This document shows positions 43,301-56,320 of a DNA stretch of 64,000 nt, one piece after another. Source of the DNA: Madurella fahalii. Taxonomy: Eukaryota; Ascomycota; Sordariomycetes; Sordariales. The stretch spans positions 9,114,001-9,178,000 of the forward strand of contig CM056874.1 in assembly GCA_029876055.1 (NCBI GenBank), in the 5' to 3' direction. A program made the translations under genes and the position numbers. The notes below the pieces were generated by a model that worked only from the letters and a program-made list of their open reading frames with translations, ran no database searches and had not been told where the DNA came from. Positions within the stretch are counted from its first letter, which is position 1, and each line of letters opens with the position of its first letter.

Positions 43301-43533
43301 CGCCCAAGGCGGAACGCGTGGTTGGCGAACCGCCTTTGTTCCCGCATCCGTTTTGGCGGGCTGCGCCGTCCAGGAGAGCTACAGCACGGCAACTCGAAGC
43401 GCTGCAGCGAGATTTTTTTTCTGGGGGTCGTTAAAAGAGTGGCATTTGCCCCTCACCCTTAGGTTAGGTAGGTTAAGCACAATCAAGCTTCGCCCGGGCA
43501 CCATCCCGCAAAGCTCCACTACACTGCTTCACC
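40362..43533. other. Intergenic region of about 3.2 kb, no gene seen
   Basis: Several medium open frames overlap on both strands at 41.0-41.6 kb, but none has coherent composition, splice structure or a recognisable motif. The part 42.2-43.0 kb is AT-richer and stop-dense. Confidence 0.5.
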
Positions 43534-46283
43534 ATGTCCAAACTGCCTTTCAAGCGAGCCGGCGTACCTGGCGCCTCTGGAGCCTCTGACATCATAGAAG
43601 GTCCTCCGCCAGCCTACGGGCCTGTTCCCACAGCTCAACAACCACCGGGCAGTGACGGTCAAAGTTCCCTACCCTCGACGGCGGCCCAAGCCGGGAATAT
43701 CGATGCCAACTTGTCGGCCGCATTGGTCAACCTCACACTATCCGAAGGACCTACCCACCCCACCGCCGAGACATGCCTTGCTCATCTGAAGCTCCTGTTT
43801 GCCATTCAATGGATGAAAGAAGATATCGGACTCAATGACGGGCTGTGGGGCCTATGGGATGCCCGCGCGGGCCCTCTCAAGCGGCAACGCGGGACAGAAA
43901 AGGGAGACTTGGAAGCGAGCGTGCACGAGCGGATGAGCGACAAGACGCTTGAAGCTTTGAGCAAGATCCGCGAGAAGCGATGGGCTTTGTTCGTAGCAAG
44001 GGCCGTCGAGCGGTACGAAACGTGGTGGAAATCGCTCCCTGGACGCCCGCTTACTGAGCGGGATATGGACATGCCCGGCTCGCCTGCTTACACAAACTTT
44101 CCGGCATCCCCCAATGGGACAATGGTATGGATCGAGAGTATGCTGCCACCGCTCGGTAGGTCACAACTTCCTTGCTTATACCATAGCGCGAAATACTGAT
44201 CGGGTAGATGTGCTCATGGTCTGGCACACTCATATGCTGAACCCCCGGGGGTACCTCGAAGACGCCATGCTCGCCGGGCTTGGGCCTTTCTGGTCCAGGG
44301 GTCTACCCTGGGATCTCATCAATAAGGCTATAGACAACGACTTTGCGTACAACGTTTCCGAAGACTGCAAAGTCCGCTGGGTCGGCCAAACTGGCCATGC
44401 CTGGGACAACATTGACGACCCGATAATCAAGACAATCCGATGCCCCCGCTGCAGCACATCGATCCAGATTCCCTGGACCACATGCTCCCTTCCAGAGGAA
44501 TATCAGGGAGTGGATCCCGCAACCCTTGCCGGCAATGGCTACGGCGATAGCTACCTCCGGCTTCCTTGCCCAGGATGCGGCATCGTCATCTGCAAGGAAC
44601 TTCTTTCGGCCGCCAAGTTCGTTGAGGATACCAAGGCCCTCCTTGGCCCTCGAAACCGACCGATGCCGGGTACGCTGCTCGAGCCTAGGCTGGGCACGCC
44701 CGAGCCTCCGTCAAACGTCGCAGGCAAACCGGCAGCACCCCCCAGAACGTTCCCGAACCGCTTCCTGAAGAGCGGGTGCAACTCGATCAGGACTCAAATT
44801 ACGGGACTCATAACGTCGAACTATAGACTGAATCCAACAATGGACGATGTCCGCAAAGAGATTGAAAACGCTTTCCAGGACAAAGCCAACCTGCGAAATA
44901 TTGAAGGCATGGGCAAGCGGAACGCTCTGGATGCGACGTCAAGAATCGCCATCCGCAAGATGATGTCCCGCTACTGGGAGAACTTCAGCCTGTTCGCGCT
45001 CGACCTGTGCGGCGCCGTCATGCGCCAAGGCATCTTTGTTGAGAAGATGTGCAAGCTGGACTGGCTCCACAGCCCCTCCGCCCGAGATACCATGTTACGC
45101 CTGCTCGTCAAGTACGACCGCTTCTTTCAGATTATGACGGTTTATCCCCACGAGACAGCCGTGCCGACCCTGGATGTCGATCTCGCTTGGCATACGCACC
45201 AGCTGAGCCCCAATATGTACTACGCCTATAGTGTCTCCAAGACGGGTCGGTTCATCGACCACAACGACAAGATTGAGGAGACCGTACTCAGCAAGCAGTT
45301 CGAGTGGACCAGCAAGGCGTATCAGGACCGGTACGGCGAGGTGTACAGCGAGTGCACCTGTTGGTACTGCGAGGGTATGATGATTCCTTACCCGCCTCCA
45401 TCCACAGAAAGGAAGAAGAAAAGAAAGGAAAAAAACGCGAACCAAAAGAAATTGAACACTAACACATTCCTCCTTCCCAGCAATCCGGGCCTCCCACATC
45501 AGCCCAGTTGGCAAAGTCCTCGGGTTGTCCAAGCAGGAGAAGATCGCCGAGTCGTTCCACGCCTCGGGCCAGGCGTCGCTGTGCCCGCCCGACGCCTCGG
45601 CCCACATCTCGTCGCACAACTCGGTCTGCTCGGCCCCCGACGCGCGCCTCTTCCACGCCGACCCGGGCGGCGCCACCCACCGCCGCCGGGTCCACGACGC
45701 CCTCGCGTCGCTCCACCGCCGCCGGCTTGACGCCGGCTACGCCAAGGCCAAGGCCCGCGCCGAGAAGAAGGGCAGGCCCCCGCCGAGGCGCGACGACCTA
45801 TACTACGACCACTGGGGGTACCCGTACGCGTACGCGGGGCCGTATGCCTATCCGCTGTGGTGGACGCCCGGCTTGTACTTTGGGTGGTATCCGGCATACG
45901 TGGTGAGCTGCGGGGCCGGGGCCTGGGGCGGCTGCGCGGCGGGGACATGCGGAGGAGGGGTCGGTGCCGGCGCTTGTGGCGGGGCGGGGGTAAGTTTCTG
46001 TGTTCTGCTTTCCGTTTTCCGTTAGTTTTTGTCTGCTTAGAGGGCGTTGATGGTGGGGAGAATACGACGGTGGCGCTGACAAATTTAGGTGTTGCAGGGA
46101 TGCGGCGGCGATGGGGCCGGGGGTTCCGGTGCTGGTGCTTGTAAGTGTTCCAAGTCTCTTCTTCTGCGCTTCCGGGTAGTATCTGACATGCCTGGTCCAG
46201 GTGGAGGGGGAGGGGGAGGCGGGGGTGGTTGTGGTGGTTGTGGCAGCGGTGGCGGCGGAGGCGGAGGCGGATGTGGTTCCTGA
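43534..46283 (+). CDS. Glycine-rich domain-containing protein (GRDP/DUF1399-like)
   Basis: Five exons, 43534-44155, 44208-45374, 45481-45989, 46098-46140 and 46201-46283, total 2424 nt (807 residues). Two WHTH motifs mark the DUF1399/GRDP fold: VLMVWHTHMLNPRGY near residue 212 and VDLAWHTHQLSPNMYY near 534. Between them lie two zinc-ribbon-like CPRC/CPGC pairs. The C-terminus is Arg/Lys-rich, then Tyr/Trp-rich (YYDHWGYPYAYAGPYAYP), then an almost pure Gly/Cys tail encoded by three exons. Splicing of the last two small exons keeps the Gly/Cys register and ends in a stop, which supports the model. Family knowledge: GRDP-like proteins occur in plants and fungi with links to stress or signalling; the fungal biochemical role is unknown. 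Confidence 0.88.
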
Positions 46284-48311
46284 GCACATACGGCGGCTGC
46301 ACCGCCCTCAACTCTTGGTCCTGGTTTGACTCTGTGTTTGATGCTACAGAGTATGGGCCGTAAACGGATATTCGGATCGCTTCTTGTTCGTTCTCGTACT
46401 AAGGGTATCCCTTTCTGGTACTTGATGCTGTTCTTGACTGTTTGGCCGCCCATACCGAGCAAGCTTAACACCATTTTGTATGGTGCGAACCTCGCCTCTC
46501 AGGGATTGAGAAGCTTGCGCGCTCGAGTCATTGGGCTGCTGACCGCCGGAATCTCATACTCGGCCTGCGCAAGTCATTGTGTGCCCCTCTTGTTAAATCG
46601 GCCCTTCTAGAGCTTCACGTCTCCTTCGTTTCAGCTTCCATGCGGAGGACCAATTGAACTCCGATCCCTCCTTTTGACAACTACCTTATATTACTGACGC
46701 CTCGCTATAGTTAGCCTCGAGGTCCCACTGAGGAAAGGATCTTCCTCAGTCGGGCTGCTGCCAACAACGGCTTGGGTCACACCGCCTGGGTTGACCTTGC
46801 CGCTGCGAGCGAGGGTAACTTCTTATAATTCAGGCATTTTGAACGAATGAGGAACAACTGGACCGACGGCGCGGGCCACTTCCGGTTCTCGGATAGCTCC
46901 CCGCCCGGGTCTAGGGTGGGATGTGCGAAATGACACTATGGGGCATGGCTTTGGGACATTCTTCAGTTCCGCCATCCTGAGCATCTCACACTCGGCACCA
47001 ACAGGCTGTGGCGAATCTGAAGAGTTCCGACGTAACCTAGAAATATCATATCCCCTACGAAAGTGAATCAGGCTGTCTCACGGTAATTGCCTGTGGATCG
47101 GTGGCGTTTTACAACTTACCTAGGTAACCGTTGGCGTATCACACGTGGCGGTGACTCGATTTGAACAGTCCTGCTACTTTCCGAGTCCCTTGCCATCTTT
47201 ATTCCACACAATATCCAAGCCGGGAGCTTCCTTCCATGGGCGGTCTCGCGCTAAGGATTGTTTCATGGTATCCCACCATATTTTCGTCATGAATACGGGA
47301 GCAAACCCACACCGCTCTATTGCCCTGGGCACCCGAATACCTTCGGAATGCACACAGTGGCGGGGAAAGAAAAAAAGGCATCGGGAGCAGGGGCTGAGTG
47401 CGCGAATTCTTTGCAGCCAAGGTGCCAGTTGGGCCGGCTTGGGGAGGGGAGGCTTCGGTCAGCATGAGGATACTGTACCAAGGCTTATCATGCATGAATC
47501 TGACGCGCGCTGTGCAGGCTGACCGCCAGTCCCAGCCTGTTGGGTCCTTCCACTTCCCTTTCTGTGGCCGTAGGATTCCGCAGCGATGTGATGGCGTAAC
47601 AAGGGCGTGGCATCACGCTGCAGCGAGCACAGTGCCCACCTCGTCTACCCGACTCATGGGTCCCCGGGGAACTTAGCAAGTGCTTCTTAGACAGCTACGC
47701 CGCAAGCTAAATGCAAATGGCACCCTGACGAACCACATGATTGGCTTGCGGGCAGCTCTGAGCGGCGCTACTCTGCCGGGGGTGTTACTTGGCGCCAGGA
47801 CCCAGCAATCTGGTCGCCCCTCCTCATGAGGCCCCAATCTCCGGCACACTGCCGGATGCCGAATTGCGTTGATGCCGGGGTCCAGGGCGGGATCTGGAAG
47901 CCCAAACAAATGGAGCAAGGGTGGTTACACGGAAAGGATGCCCTCTCTCGGTGCGCAGCCCGGTCCGCGGACCGTCCAAGTGGCTGGCAGTGAGCTTCAA
48001 GCCTGCCGCTTTTGACCTGCTCGAGGGTGACCCGATGGCTCGGTTCCCCCTACCCACCCTTGCAGACTTGCATCGCCCAGCATGTTCAACCCCCATCATG
48101 TTCTGCCGCACCCGGGAGCCTGGGTTTCGGCCCGCCTTTGCTTCCCGAGGGACCCCTAGTATGGGCTCAGCCCCCAGCTTTGGTTAAAAGCAGGCTTCCC
48201 CGTCCTGTCGTCTTTCGGTTGGGAAAGGGCACTGGCTCGCCCATGCACTTTTCTTCATGCTGGCGTTAAGTCAATGACCACTGCTTATCAAAACTGATAT
48301 CTTCTCCTGTG
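46284..48311. other. Intergenic region of about 2 kb, no gene seen
   Basis: Frames here are short, mutually overlapping and without recognisable content. It lies between two rightward genes. Confidence 0.5.
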
Positions 48312-49389
48312 ATGGCAACCTTTGACAGTATCGAATTCTCTGGCATTGGCCACAACCGCGACATATCCATTGCCCCGCGGACACGGAAACGGCGGTTGAG
48401 CTCGATCAGCTTACCCTCTGCCGGCCTCTTACCACGACCTGTTCTTGAAGGAAAGTGGGTTGCCCATTCCAATAGCTGCTGTCCGTCTTCGCACCTCCAT
48501 TGCGGAGTCTTGGCGCTAATATCGCTCCCTCAAGCAATGGAACTTCTCAGCCTCTCCTCGTTGCCATCCAACCCCGTCAGCCGATATCCCGTTCCAACTC
48601 ATTCGTTAACCTCACACCCGACGACTCGGTTCTCGGTCTGGGTTCTCGCCCCACCGATATTGACTCTCCAAACGGACCTCCAAACGTCTCCAGCAACTCC
48701 AGCCGGACGTCTACCCCGAGCGATCCAACTCCGCTTGACCGATACCTCGACACACCGGACCGTCATGAACGAATATATCTCTCCCTGCCGGCTTGCCCCA
48801 AGGTCTGCCCTGACTACCGACCTACGAGCCCCGCTCACAATAGTGCCAGCTCGCTTAGCGGCCATATTGATGCGCACTCTAGCGATGCTAAGCATCTCGC
48901 CAGCACAAACCAGGGTCCAATGAACCGATACTTGTCAGGTAATTTGGAACGCCACGAGCGCCTCGCCTTAGCTCTTGAACAGCCGCCGTTTGGGACACCA
49001 GACCAGCAGGCCCAATCCCCGGTGGCGTCGATTTCGCTAAGCGCTGGCTCTGCCGTGGATGAAGTGGGCGAACAAAGTACCGAGAAACTATTAGCCATAC
49101 AGTAGGTCGCTCGACCATAACTCTAGCTGTCTCAAACCGGATTGCATTGACGATTGTCCTTTTGTGCCACAGATATGCACGGGCGGGGGACATGACTCTG
49201 AGAGGGATTCGTCCTCGTAGGTATCGGCTACCGGCGGTACGGAAACAGTCACCCCCCAAGGGCACCAATGACATACGCCGGCCTAAGAGGGCTCACTATG
49301 CACACCAGGAGCCAAACTCGATCACGTACCATGACACTAGGGAAGATCGCCAGGAGATTGGGGGCCCAGTCATCGGGGGTTCAGAGTAG
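48312..49389 (+). CDS. Ser/Pro-rich protein with internal RYL...ERHER repeat (hypothetical)
   Basis: Model: exons 48312-48454, 48508-49101 and 49173-49389, 317 residues. Intron 2 (GTAGGT...CCACAG) is firm because it joins LLAIQ to YARAGDMTLR in phase; intron 1 (GTGGGT...GCGGAG) is weaker. The protein starts MATFDSIEFSGIGHNRDISI with a basic patch (RTRKRRLSS). It is Ser/Pro/Asn-rich in the middle and has a duplicated motif, LDRYLDTPDRHERIYLSL and MNRYLSGNLERHERLALALE, about 75 residues apart. The C-terminus is basic. No signal peptide or membrane helix is seen. It is probably a disordered nuclear or cytosolic protein; no family recognised. Confidence 0.55.
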
Positions 49390-49968
49390 CAAACACTAAG
49401 CTTGTCCACTGACCCTGGCTCATCAACCCGACGTCATTTGCAATCATCATTGTCCCGCAGCGCGTTTGTTCATGTCTAGCATTTGTAATATCTTTGTATT
49501 CCGCAGTTCTAACAAGCCCTTCAGAGTCATTATCGTTGCTGTCCCTTCCTTCATTACTGCAACCACATGCGCTCTTTATCGCCATCGTTGCCGTTAAGCG
49601 TTGTCTTTATTTTTGTCATCGGTGTCAGACTGGGTCAATATCTCACAGTTCGGCTTCCAGTTATAGTCAACGCGTGTTTCCCAATAACCTAAGACGTGTG
49701 GAATAGTAGAAGGAGAGTATAAAATGCCAAAAACCGCAACCCGGAATCTAAGGTAGTGCATTTTGCTTTCCTCATTCCCAGTATATCCCGCATCAAAAGC
49801 CAAATCCTACAAAATCGTCAAAACGTACATGTCTGATGTCACCCTGACTGACATAATTACCCGCCCAGACCGGACCCATGATCTCCTCAGACTTGTTCAA
49901 CTACCCAAGACCTGTCAACTACGCCCTCGTCGGCCAACCAGACCCATTCCCTTACTTCCTCAGGCAGA
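49390..49968. other. Convergent 3' intergenic region
   Basis: About 580 bp between the Ser/Pro-rich gene and the large acidic gene, AT-rich around 49500-49800. No gene seen. Confidence 0.5.
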
Positions 49969-52696
49969 TTACCAGGTTTCGGACGCCTGCAAGTACTCCT
50001 TATAGTCGTCATCCATGTCTTCCCACCGTCTATTTTCAACATAAGTATAATCTGTCATCCAGCGAGGGGTACGGTCGCTATCCGAGCTGACGGGCGCCTG
50101 TTCCGCACCCGGCTCCGAAGCTTCCACAACAATCTGCGCATCGTCCTCCGGCGCGTCCTCCGGCGCGACTTCAAGTTCCGGGGCGGCCATCGAGACAACA
50201 ACTTCCACGTCGAGACAAGGTACCGGCGCATTCAACTCTGCGTCCCGGTCCTCTTGCTCGAGAAGCCCACCGTCGTCGTAATCCGCCTCGTACGTGTACT
50301 CGAGCGGAGGCGGACCGTAATATTCGCCTTCCCCATCCGTCTCGTACTCGTAGTCATATACCTGCACGTCTTCGAGCCAGTACTCGGTCCCGTCATCCGT
50401 CGTCAGCTTGAGTTCGGGCCCAAGCGTAGCCGGCGCATTCTCACGCGATGACCAGCCTAACCAGGTGCAACGGGCCAGGCGGCCAGCGTACGCCTGGCTT
50501 CGGATGTTGAGCTCGTTTCTCGGGCACATGTGGCCGTTCTCGTCGATGAACGACCCCTCACCCCATTCCGAATCTTCGATACTGATCCGGGACTGGATCG
50601 TTTCGGGGGCCAAATAGGAATCTGCGGCCTCTTCATCGTAATAGCCTGGCTCGGGGATAACCGGGTGCCCAATGTCGGACAAAGTCTCTTCCGGGTCGAG
50701 GATAAAGTCGGAGCTCGCTGTGCTCTCGGTCTCGTCATCATCACCGGCGTCTTCATCAATGCGGAGGGCTTGGTATTGCTCATGCTCCGCTTCCGTCAAC
50801 AGCTGCATGCTGTCGTCCTCCGGCCAGTACCAACAGACAATTCCGTCGGGGAGAACCGCGAACAGAAGCTCGGACTCGAGGTAGCCGGGGACCGGGTATG
50901 TCGCCAGAATATCCTAATTTCCAGCGACAATGTCGTCCTTGGCGTCAACGTCTTCGTCGTAACAGACGTTCTCCTGCTCGACATGCTCCTGCTCGACATG
51001 ATCCTGCTCGATGTGCTCTTGCTCGATGTGCTCTTGCTCGATGTGCTCTTGCTCGACGTGCTCTGGCTCCTCTGGCTTGGTGAGATCAGCTGCGAGTGCC
51101 ACGTCCGCAGTCTGGAAATCGACCCCGTCAGCAGTGGCCTCGCCTTTCACCTCCACTGGTGTCCTCGTGGCGCAGTACTCTGTAGCTGGCGTGCTGGGGC
51201 GGGTAACGCTATCGAAGATGGGCTCCGCAGAGGTCTTCGAGCCCTTGCTGCTGTGGGTGTTGTTAGTTATCATGGCACTACTCTGGAATCATGTGTGAAA
51301 TAAGAACATACCTTGATGAGGCACTCCGTGAGCGTATCTGGTCGGTAGGAATCTCCGTCTCCAACCCACCAACAGCTTTCCCGCCATTTGAGGCGGGCTC
51401 AAGAACGGCATTGCTGGTATTGGCACCAATTCCGCGCATTTTCTGAACCATCGAGGCAATGTCCGTCGGCTTGTGGATAACTTCGGTTGGACCCGTGGCG
51501 TCAATGGAAAGCGAGCGGCTGGCTCGCTCAAGGATGAGCCTCTGCAGATTGAACTGGGGCGCCGAAATGAGTCGCTCCCGCATGGTATCCCGTTCAGCCT
51601 TGCCAGCTTGGTGCAGTTGGGGAACGGACCAAGCACCGTCAACCTTCAGAAAGCGCTCGAAGTCGGCATCGGGCACACTCGAAGCGGCAGAGTCGAAGTC
51701 ATCCTCGAAGACAGTCGAAATGTAGGAAGCGGTAATGCTGGCCGGTTCGGCATCTTTCAACTCTTCGTCCTCGGCGTTGCTGCTGACGGTGGTCAAGGTC
51801 TCATGGCTCTCCAGGTCATTATCTGATGTGACGCTCTCCACCAAGGAGATATCCGCTGCTCTAAGGTCTCCGGTGAGAGTCTCAGCTGACTTTTCAGCTG
51901 CGGGCGCTACGACTTGATAGATTTTGTTGCCCTCAAATGGGACGTCCTTAATAGGCATAATGCTAGAGACATCGGCAGCTGGCTCCTCGTCCTCGACCGC
52001 TGGAGCGGCATTTTCGTCGGCCACAACAAGACCCTCGACGGCGTGGGCATCCTCCGAAACCGGATCGTCGGTATTGCCAGCATGGTTAGTGTCAAGATTT
52101 CCCCCGTCAGCGACGCACTCCGCGGGGAGATTTTCAGCCTGGTTCATAGAGAACGGCTCAATGACGACAGGAGCGGTCTCGGCTGTGCCTAGGTTGCCGT
52201 CAACAGGCAGGCTCATGGTAGGAATAGAAATGAGACACTTACTGGTTATAAAAATCTTCTTGGCCGGATCGCCCAGAGACGTGTTGCACTCGACCTCGGT
52301 GAAGGTCGGGATCAAGATTTGGCCCACACCGTTAATGTCATCAGAGGTAGGCTCGGTCGGCGTGGCCGAAGATGCGACGTCGATGTTGAGCCCGCACGCG
52401 CCGGCATCCTCAACGACGGGCTCCACAATGGCAGAGTTGAATGGAGGGCTGGCGATGGCGGTGTGGCTCTGGGTAGAATCGTCGCGCCGTCCGACCTGGT
52501 TGGTGGTGACTGCGAGACAGAAGATGGTCTCAAGGAGAAGCGAGATATCCTCGCCGATGGGCTTAAGTGGGCCACCAAACCGGGCGAGGCCGAGCAACGG
52601 CTTGTTGACCATGTCGAGCATGCCGACATTGTCAAACAAGCGACTAACAGAAATGGTCTCCATTCTGATTGGACGACCTTCGTGATTTGGATTCAT
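49969..52696 (-). CDS. Large acidic, probably disordered protein with EQEHI repeats (hypothetical)
   Basis: Start ATG 52696 (MNPNHEGRPIRMETISVSRL) is preferred to an upstream one. Exons 52696-52243, 52188-51312 and 51250 onward; the 54-nt intron 52242-52189 has GTAAGT...CCTAG. Text is Glu/Asp/Ala/Val-rich, with EHVEQEHIEQEHIEQ repeats (15-bp units) near 50970-51060. A TAG at 50914-50916 interrupts the frame, yet clear coding text continues beyond it (DILATYPVPGYLESELLFAV, LPDGIVCWYWPEDD) to a stop at 49969. A 54-nt intron 50967-50914 (donor GTCTGT, acceptor AATTAG) would remove the stop and keep the frame, giving about 852 residues; otherwise the protein ends at 555. No catalytic domain is seen. 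The C-terminal part has Tyr/Trp/acid patterns but no known name. Confidence 0.6.
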
Positions 52697-53939
52697 CTTG
52701 TCAGCCCCGCGATTACGGTCTGGTCGCAGTGCCAAGTTCAGGTAAAAATGGACGCGGCGGAAAGCAGCCGGAGTCTGTTCACGCGACAAGAAAATTTTGA
52801 CCAAGACAAGCGACTGATGCCATGCAAGTGGGTAAGATGGTGGGGTGATGACAAGGTTCCGACGGTCTGGATGTTTTGACTTTTCAGCCTTGTGGGGCGA
52901 CTCACAGTCTGTCAAGGTCGAAGATGGAATGGTTTTGCCAAGAGGCTACGCTAGTATGCTGTTAGAATGAATGACTAAGGAAGATGGCGAAATCGATGTC
53001 GCAGAAATCGACAAGAGCGGAAAACGATGGTCGCACATCCGCAAGTAAGAAGGGCGGACAATGGCGAGGTGGATGATGCCAGAGTTGACGAGAAGGCGAT
53101 GTGAAAAGAGCAAATGGGAAAGATGCGCTGATGCTCAAAGGCCGAAGCTCGAAGTCGATGGTAGAAGGAAAGAGGGAGTTGAACGAAATGCAGGAAGAAA
53201 GAGTATTTATACCCGACTAAGATCGCCAGTGAAGCCGCCGTACCCAGATGAGCATTTCACTTTTTTTATCCCTCGACTTTTCATCTGATCGCAGGCATGT
53301 CGGCACCCAGGTAATAACTACTAAACAGCAGCAACAGGGAAGAAAACAGTCCTGATAAGGCGCTTGTAATGTTAGTCTCCGGGACGTAATTGACTTGCGT
53401 AGCTAGAGTATAAGGTACATTTCAAGGAAAAAGAGTAGAAAAAGACAGAAAAATTCACTTTTGCAAAACAAAAAAAAAAAAATAAAAAATAAAAAACCTT
53501 TGGGGAGCAAATATCGAATTGTTCAGACATTAGCGACACCCAGCCTCTGCACATTTATCGCCTCCTTTACTTCCGAATAATTTTAACATTCACTGGAAAA
53601 AAGCAGAAGAGTGATTTGTAGATAGGTTGTTCAAAAGCACCAGTAAGTGCCCTTCTGGGCTAGTTGGCCGCTCATGTGAGTGTCTCCGAAAACAACAGTT
53701 ATGCCCAAGGAAGTGAATCATGTCATTTGGAACCGACAGATAAAATTAAATGACTATGTACTGTATGCCCAGATGCACCTTAGCAAACCTCACCTGTTAA
53801 TTAACAAGCACACATCTTGAGCTGCGTGTAGTCCAGTGAAGAGGGGGTAAGATAAGGTACGTAGGTAGGTAGACAGCCGATCCAGCGTGAAACCAAGAAC
53901 AAGAAAGCAGAAGAGCGACTATCTCCTCAGGCCAAACAT
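52697..53939. other. Intergenic, promoter of the large acidic gene
   Basis: About 1.2 kb. AT-rich with an A-run near 53470-53495. Two leftward genes flank it. No gene seen. Confidence 0.5.
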
Positions 53940-54606
53940 TTAGGCGAAACCGAAAGCTTCGCCGCCGCCGACGGGGAAGCCACAGCCCTGCTTGCCGTTT
54001 TGTGTGTTAGCGAGTGGGCCGGAGCAAATGCCGAAGAAGTTGTCGCCGGTGTTAACCAGCGCGCAACAGCCGGAGGCGCAGTCGGCGTCGCTGGTACACT
54101 CGCCCCCAATGAACTGACCACCGATCCCGTTGCCTACGTTGCCAGTGCCCGCCGGATCCGGTTTGAGGGTGCTGGGCACCACGGTGCCACCACCCTGGTT
54201 GCCTCCTTGGTTACCATCACCTTGGTTGCCGCCTTGGTTGCCGCCTTGGTTTCCTCCTTGATTGCCGCCACCGCCGGCCTCAAAACCACAGCCTTGCTTG
54301 CCGGCTTGATTCTGGGCACCAACACCGGAGCAGACGCCGATGGTCTGACCGCCCTGCGGGAGTGTTGCGCAGCACCCAGTTGCGCAGTCGGCAGCACCCA
54401 GGCACTGGCCACCGACGAATTGGATGCCCGCGCCGTTTCCAATGTTCTTATCGCCAGCAGGGTCCGGGACTTGGCGGGGTGACAAGCCAGGTGCGCCCTG
54501 AACGGCCACGGCGGCGACTGCGATGTGTATTAGTACAGTACATTTGCGAACGACGGGCGCACAACTCACGAGCCACGGCGCTCAGGATGGTTGTGAACTG
54601 AACCAT
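53940..54606 (-). CDS. Secreted BAS2-like protein with duplicated Cys-rich domain
   Basis: Exons 54606-54570 and 54517-53940 give 204 residues. The short first exon supplies the signal peptide start (MVQFTTILSAVALAAVAVQG). A dibasic-like RQ site precedes two homologous units of about 62 residues: IGNGAGIQFVGGQCLGAADC...GKQGCGF and VGNGIGGQFIGGECTSDADC...GKQGCGF, each with six cysteines including CCA. A (GGNQ)n linker of about 30 residues separates them. The unit resembles the biotrophy-associated secreted protein 2 family described in rice-blast fungus; related proteins also occur in saprotrophs, so the name does not imply pathogenicity. Family members are small secreted proteins of unclear function. 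The two-unit, Gly/Asn/Gln-linked form is unusual to me, as I recall single-unit members. Confidence 0.8.
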
Positions 54607-56320
54607 GTTTGCTGCTGGAATAGATGCAAGCGGGCCGAACCTTAAATGTATTATGGAAGGAAGGTAAAACGAGAAGCTGTCTGTCGGCTTGCGACTTTCA
54701 AACGATAGGTATTTTCAAGAAAGAAATGGACACCTGGTCCGAGTGGACGAATGCTGAAAGAAGAGAAGGGAGATTGCCGGCTTGGTGATGAAAAAGAATC
54801 GGTAAAGGGCCTGAGAGATGAACACTGACTTTATATCCTTACAGGATCAAGACCTCGGGCAGGATACCCTGCCCTGGCATAGCCTTCCCGTAGCATCTGT
54901 TTGGTGCTCTGCATTGCGCTCAGACACAGTGGCAACGAACGACAATGGATGGCCCTGTTAGCGTCGGCCGTCAAGAGAGTAGCTCTCCTGACAGGCCAAA
55001 ATTCCAAAACAAGCTTGCCCGAAAAAACATCGTGGGATGTCAAATGCGATGCGGTTCCTGTCTCAGGTTCTGCTGTTAGCGCAATAGCGGGGGGAGTAGT
55101 GGAATGCCCTAACATGCGGGGGTTGTCGTCTCAAAAGTTCCGAGCCCAGGCTTGCTACCCCTGACGCGCCAACGTCTGGAACGTGGAACGCAACGCTGCT
55201 GCAGGGGACGGCGGCAGATGACGGGCGGGAACTTTCCCAAAAGGTTACAGTACGTTACTCACGGGTTTGCGCAGTACCGTCTTCCATCACCGGTAGCGCT
55301 AAGACGGCGTTTCCAAGGCCCAACGGCTGACCCATCACCTGCAGCGATGAGCGCCGATTGGTAGAATTCGACTATAACTCTCCGGGCAGACCGTAGCGAC
55401 GACCCAGGGACGTAGCGCGCATTGTGAGAAAGGGCAACAGGATCAAAAATGCAAAAGAGACGAATCCAAATTCTGGACCTTTGAGACGAGGCGCATGGAT
55501 GCGAGCCTCTGGGCTGCAGGGTTGCGGTCCTTGATGGACCTCCCAAATCCCTGGAAGATCGCGGGGATCGGGTGGGTCTAACGAGGACAGTGGATCGACA
55601 GGACATGTCAGCCCCCTGTTCGAGAACCTAAGAACCCCGCTGTCGATGGGAGCTGCCGCAAAACGAAGTGGCAAGCTTTCTCATGTCCGTCTCGAAAATC
55701 TCCAGATACTGCGGCTTTCAGGGATCGGCAGGCCCACAAGCAAACAGTCGCAAATCCATAACAGATGTTTCTATACAACAGAATAGTCCCGCAACCGGGG
55801 TCAGTCCGCACAACGGGCTCGTCCACTAATCTATAGTGGGCCTTGCAGGGTCGTACAGCGTCATACAGGGTCTTGCAGGGCCGGTCGCTGCCCGGCGCTA
55901 TATGCGACGAACAGAGAGCATGCTCCCAACCCTTCGGTCATCACGGTAGCCTACTGCTTGAAAGTCCCAAGCTTTGTTTCGCGAAAGATGTTGCCTGGAA
56001 AACATGCTCGGCCTCGGTTTCGTCCAAACCCCGCGCCGCCCAATTGCATCTATCCCCCTGGCGAATCCAGAATACAGCCGCACACTACGTAACCCCAGGC
56101 CGGCTGGCCCGGCGCGTCATCAGTCCAAAGCCTGGCGCGGGGGCGGGCCGGCGTCTCCGGGAAGCTTCCTTCCGTTTCGCCAATCCTCCCACCAGGCCAA
56201 CAATCATCGGCGCCGGGGATATTTCGATTCAAGAATTCATGCATCAGAGGACATAGGCCGAGGAAAATCGGGGGGCGTTTTTAGTCGCCAGTTCGCCAAA
56301 AGAATCCCGTTACAGGGATA
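54607..56320. other. Intergenic region of about 1.7 kb, no gene seen
   Basis: Contains short direct repeats of the type GGGTCTTGCAGGG near 55840-55885. Frames at 55.8-56.5 kb overlap the acyl-CoA synthetase end or lack coherent content. Confidence 0.45.

Noticed and set aside
46089..46283. Separate small Gly-rich protein
   Set aside because: The same bases are the last exons of the GRDP-like gene, joined in phase by canonical splice sites.
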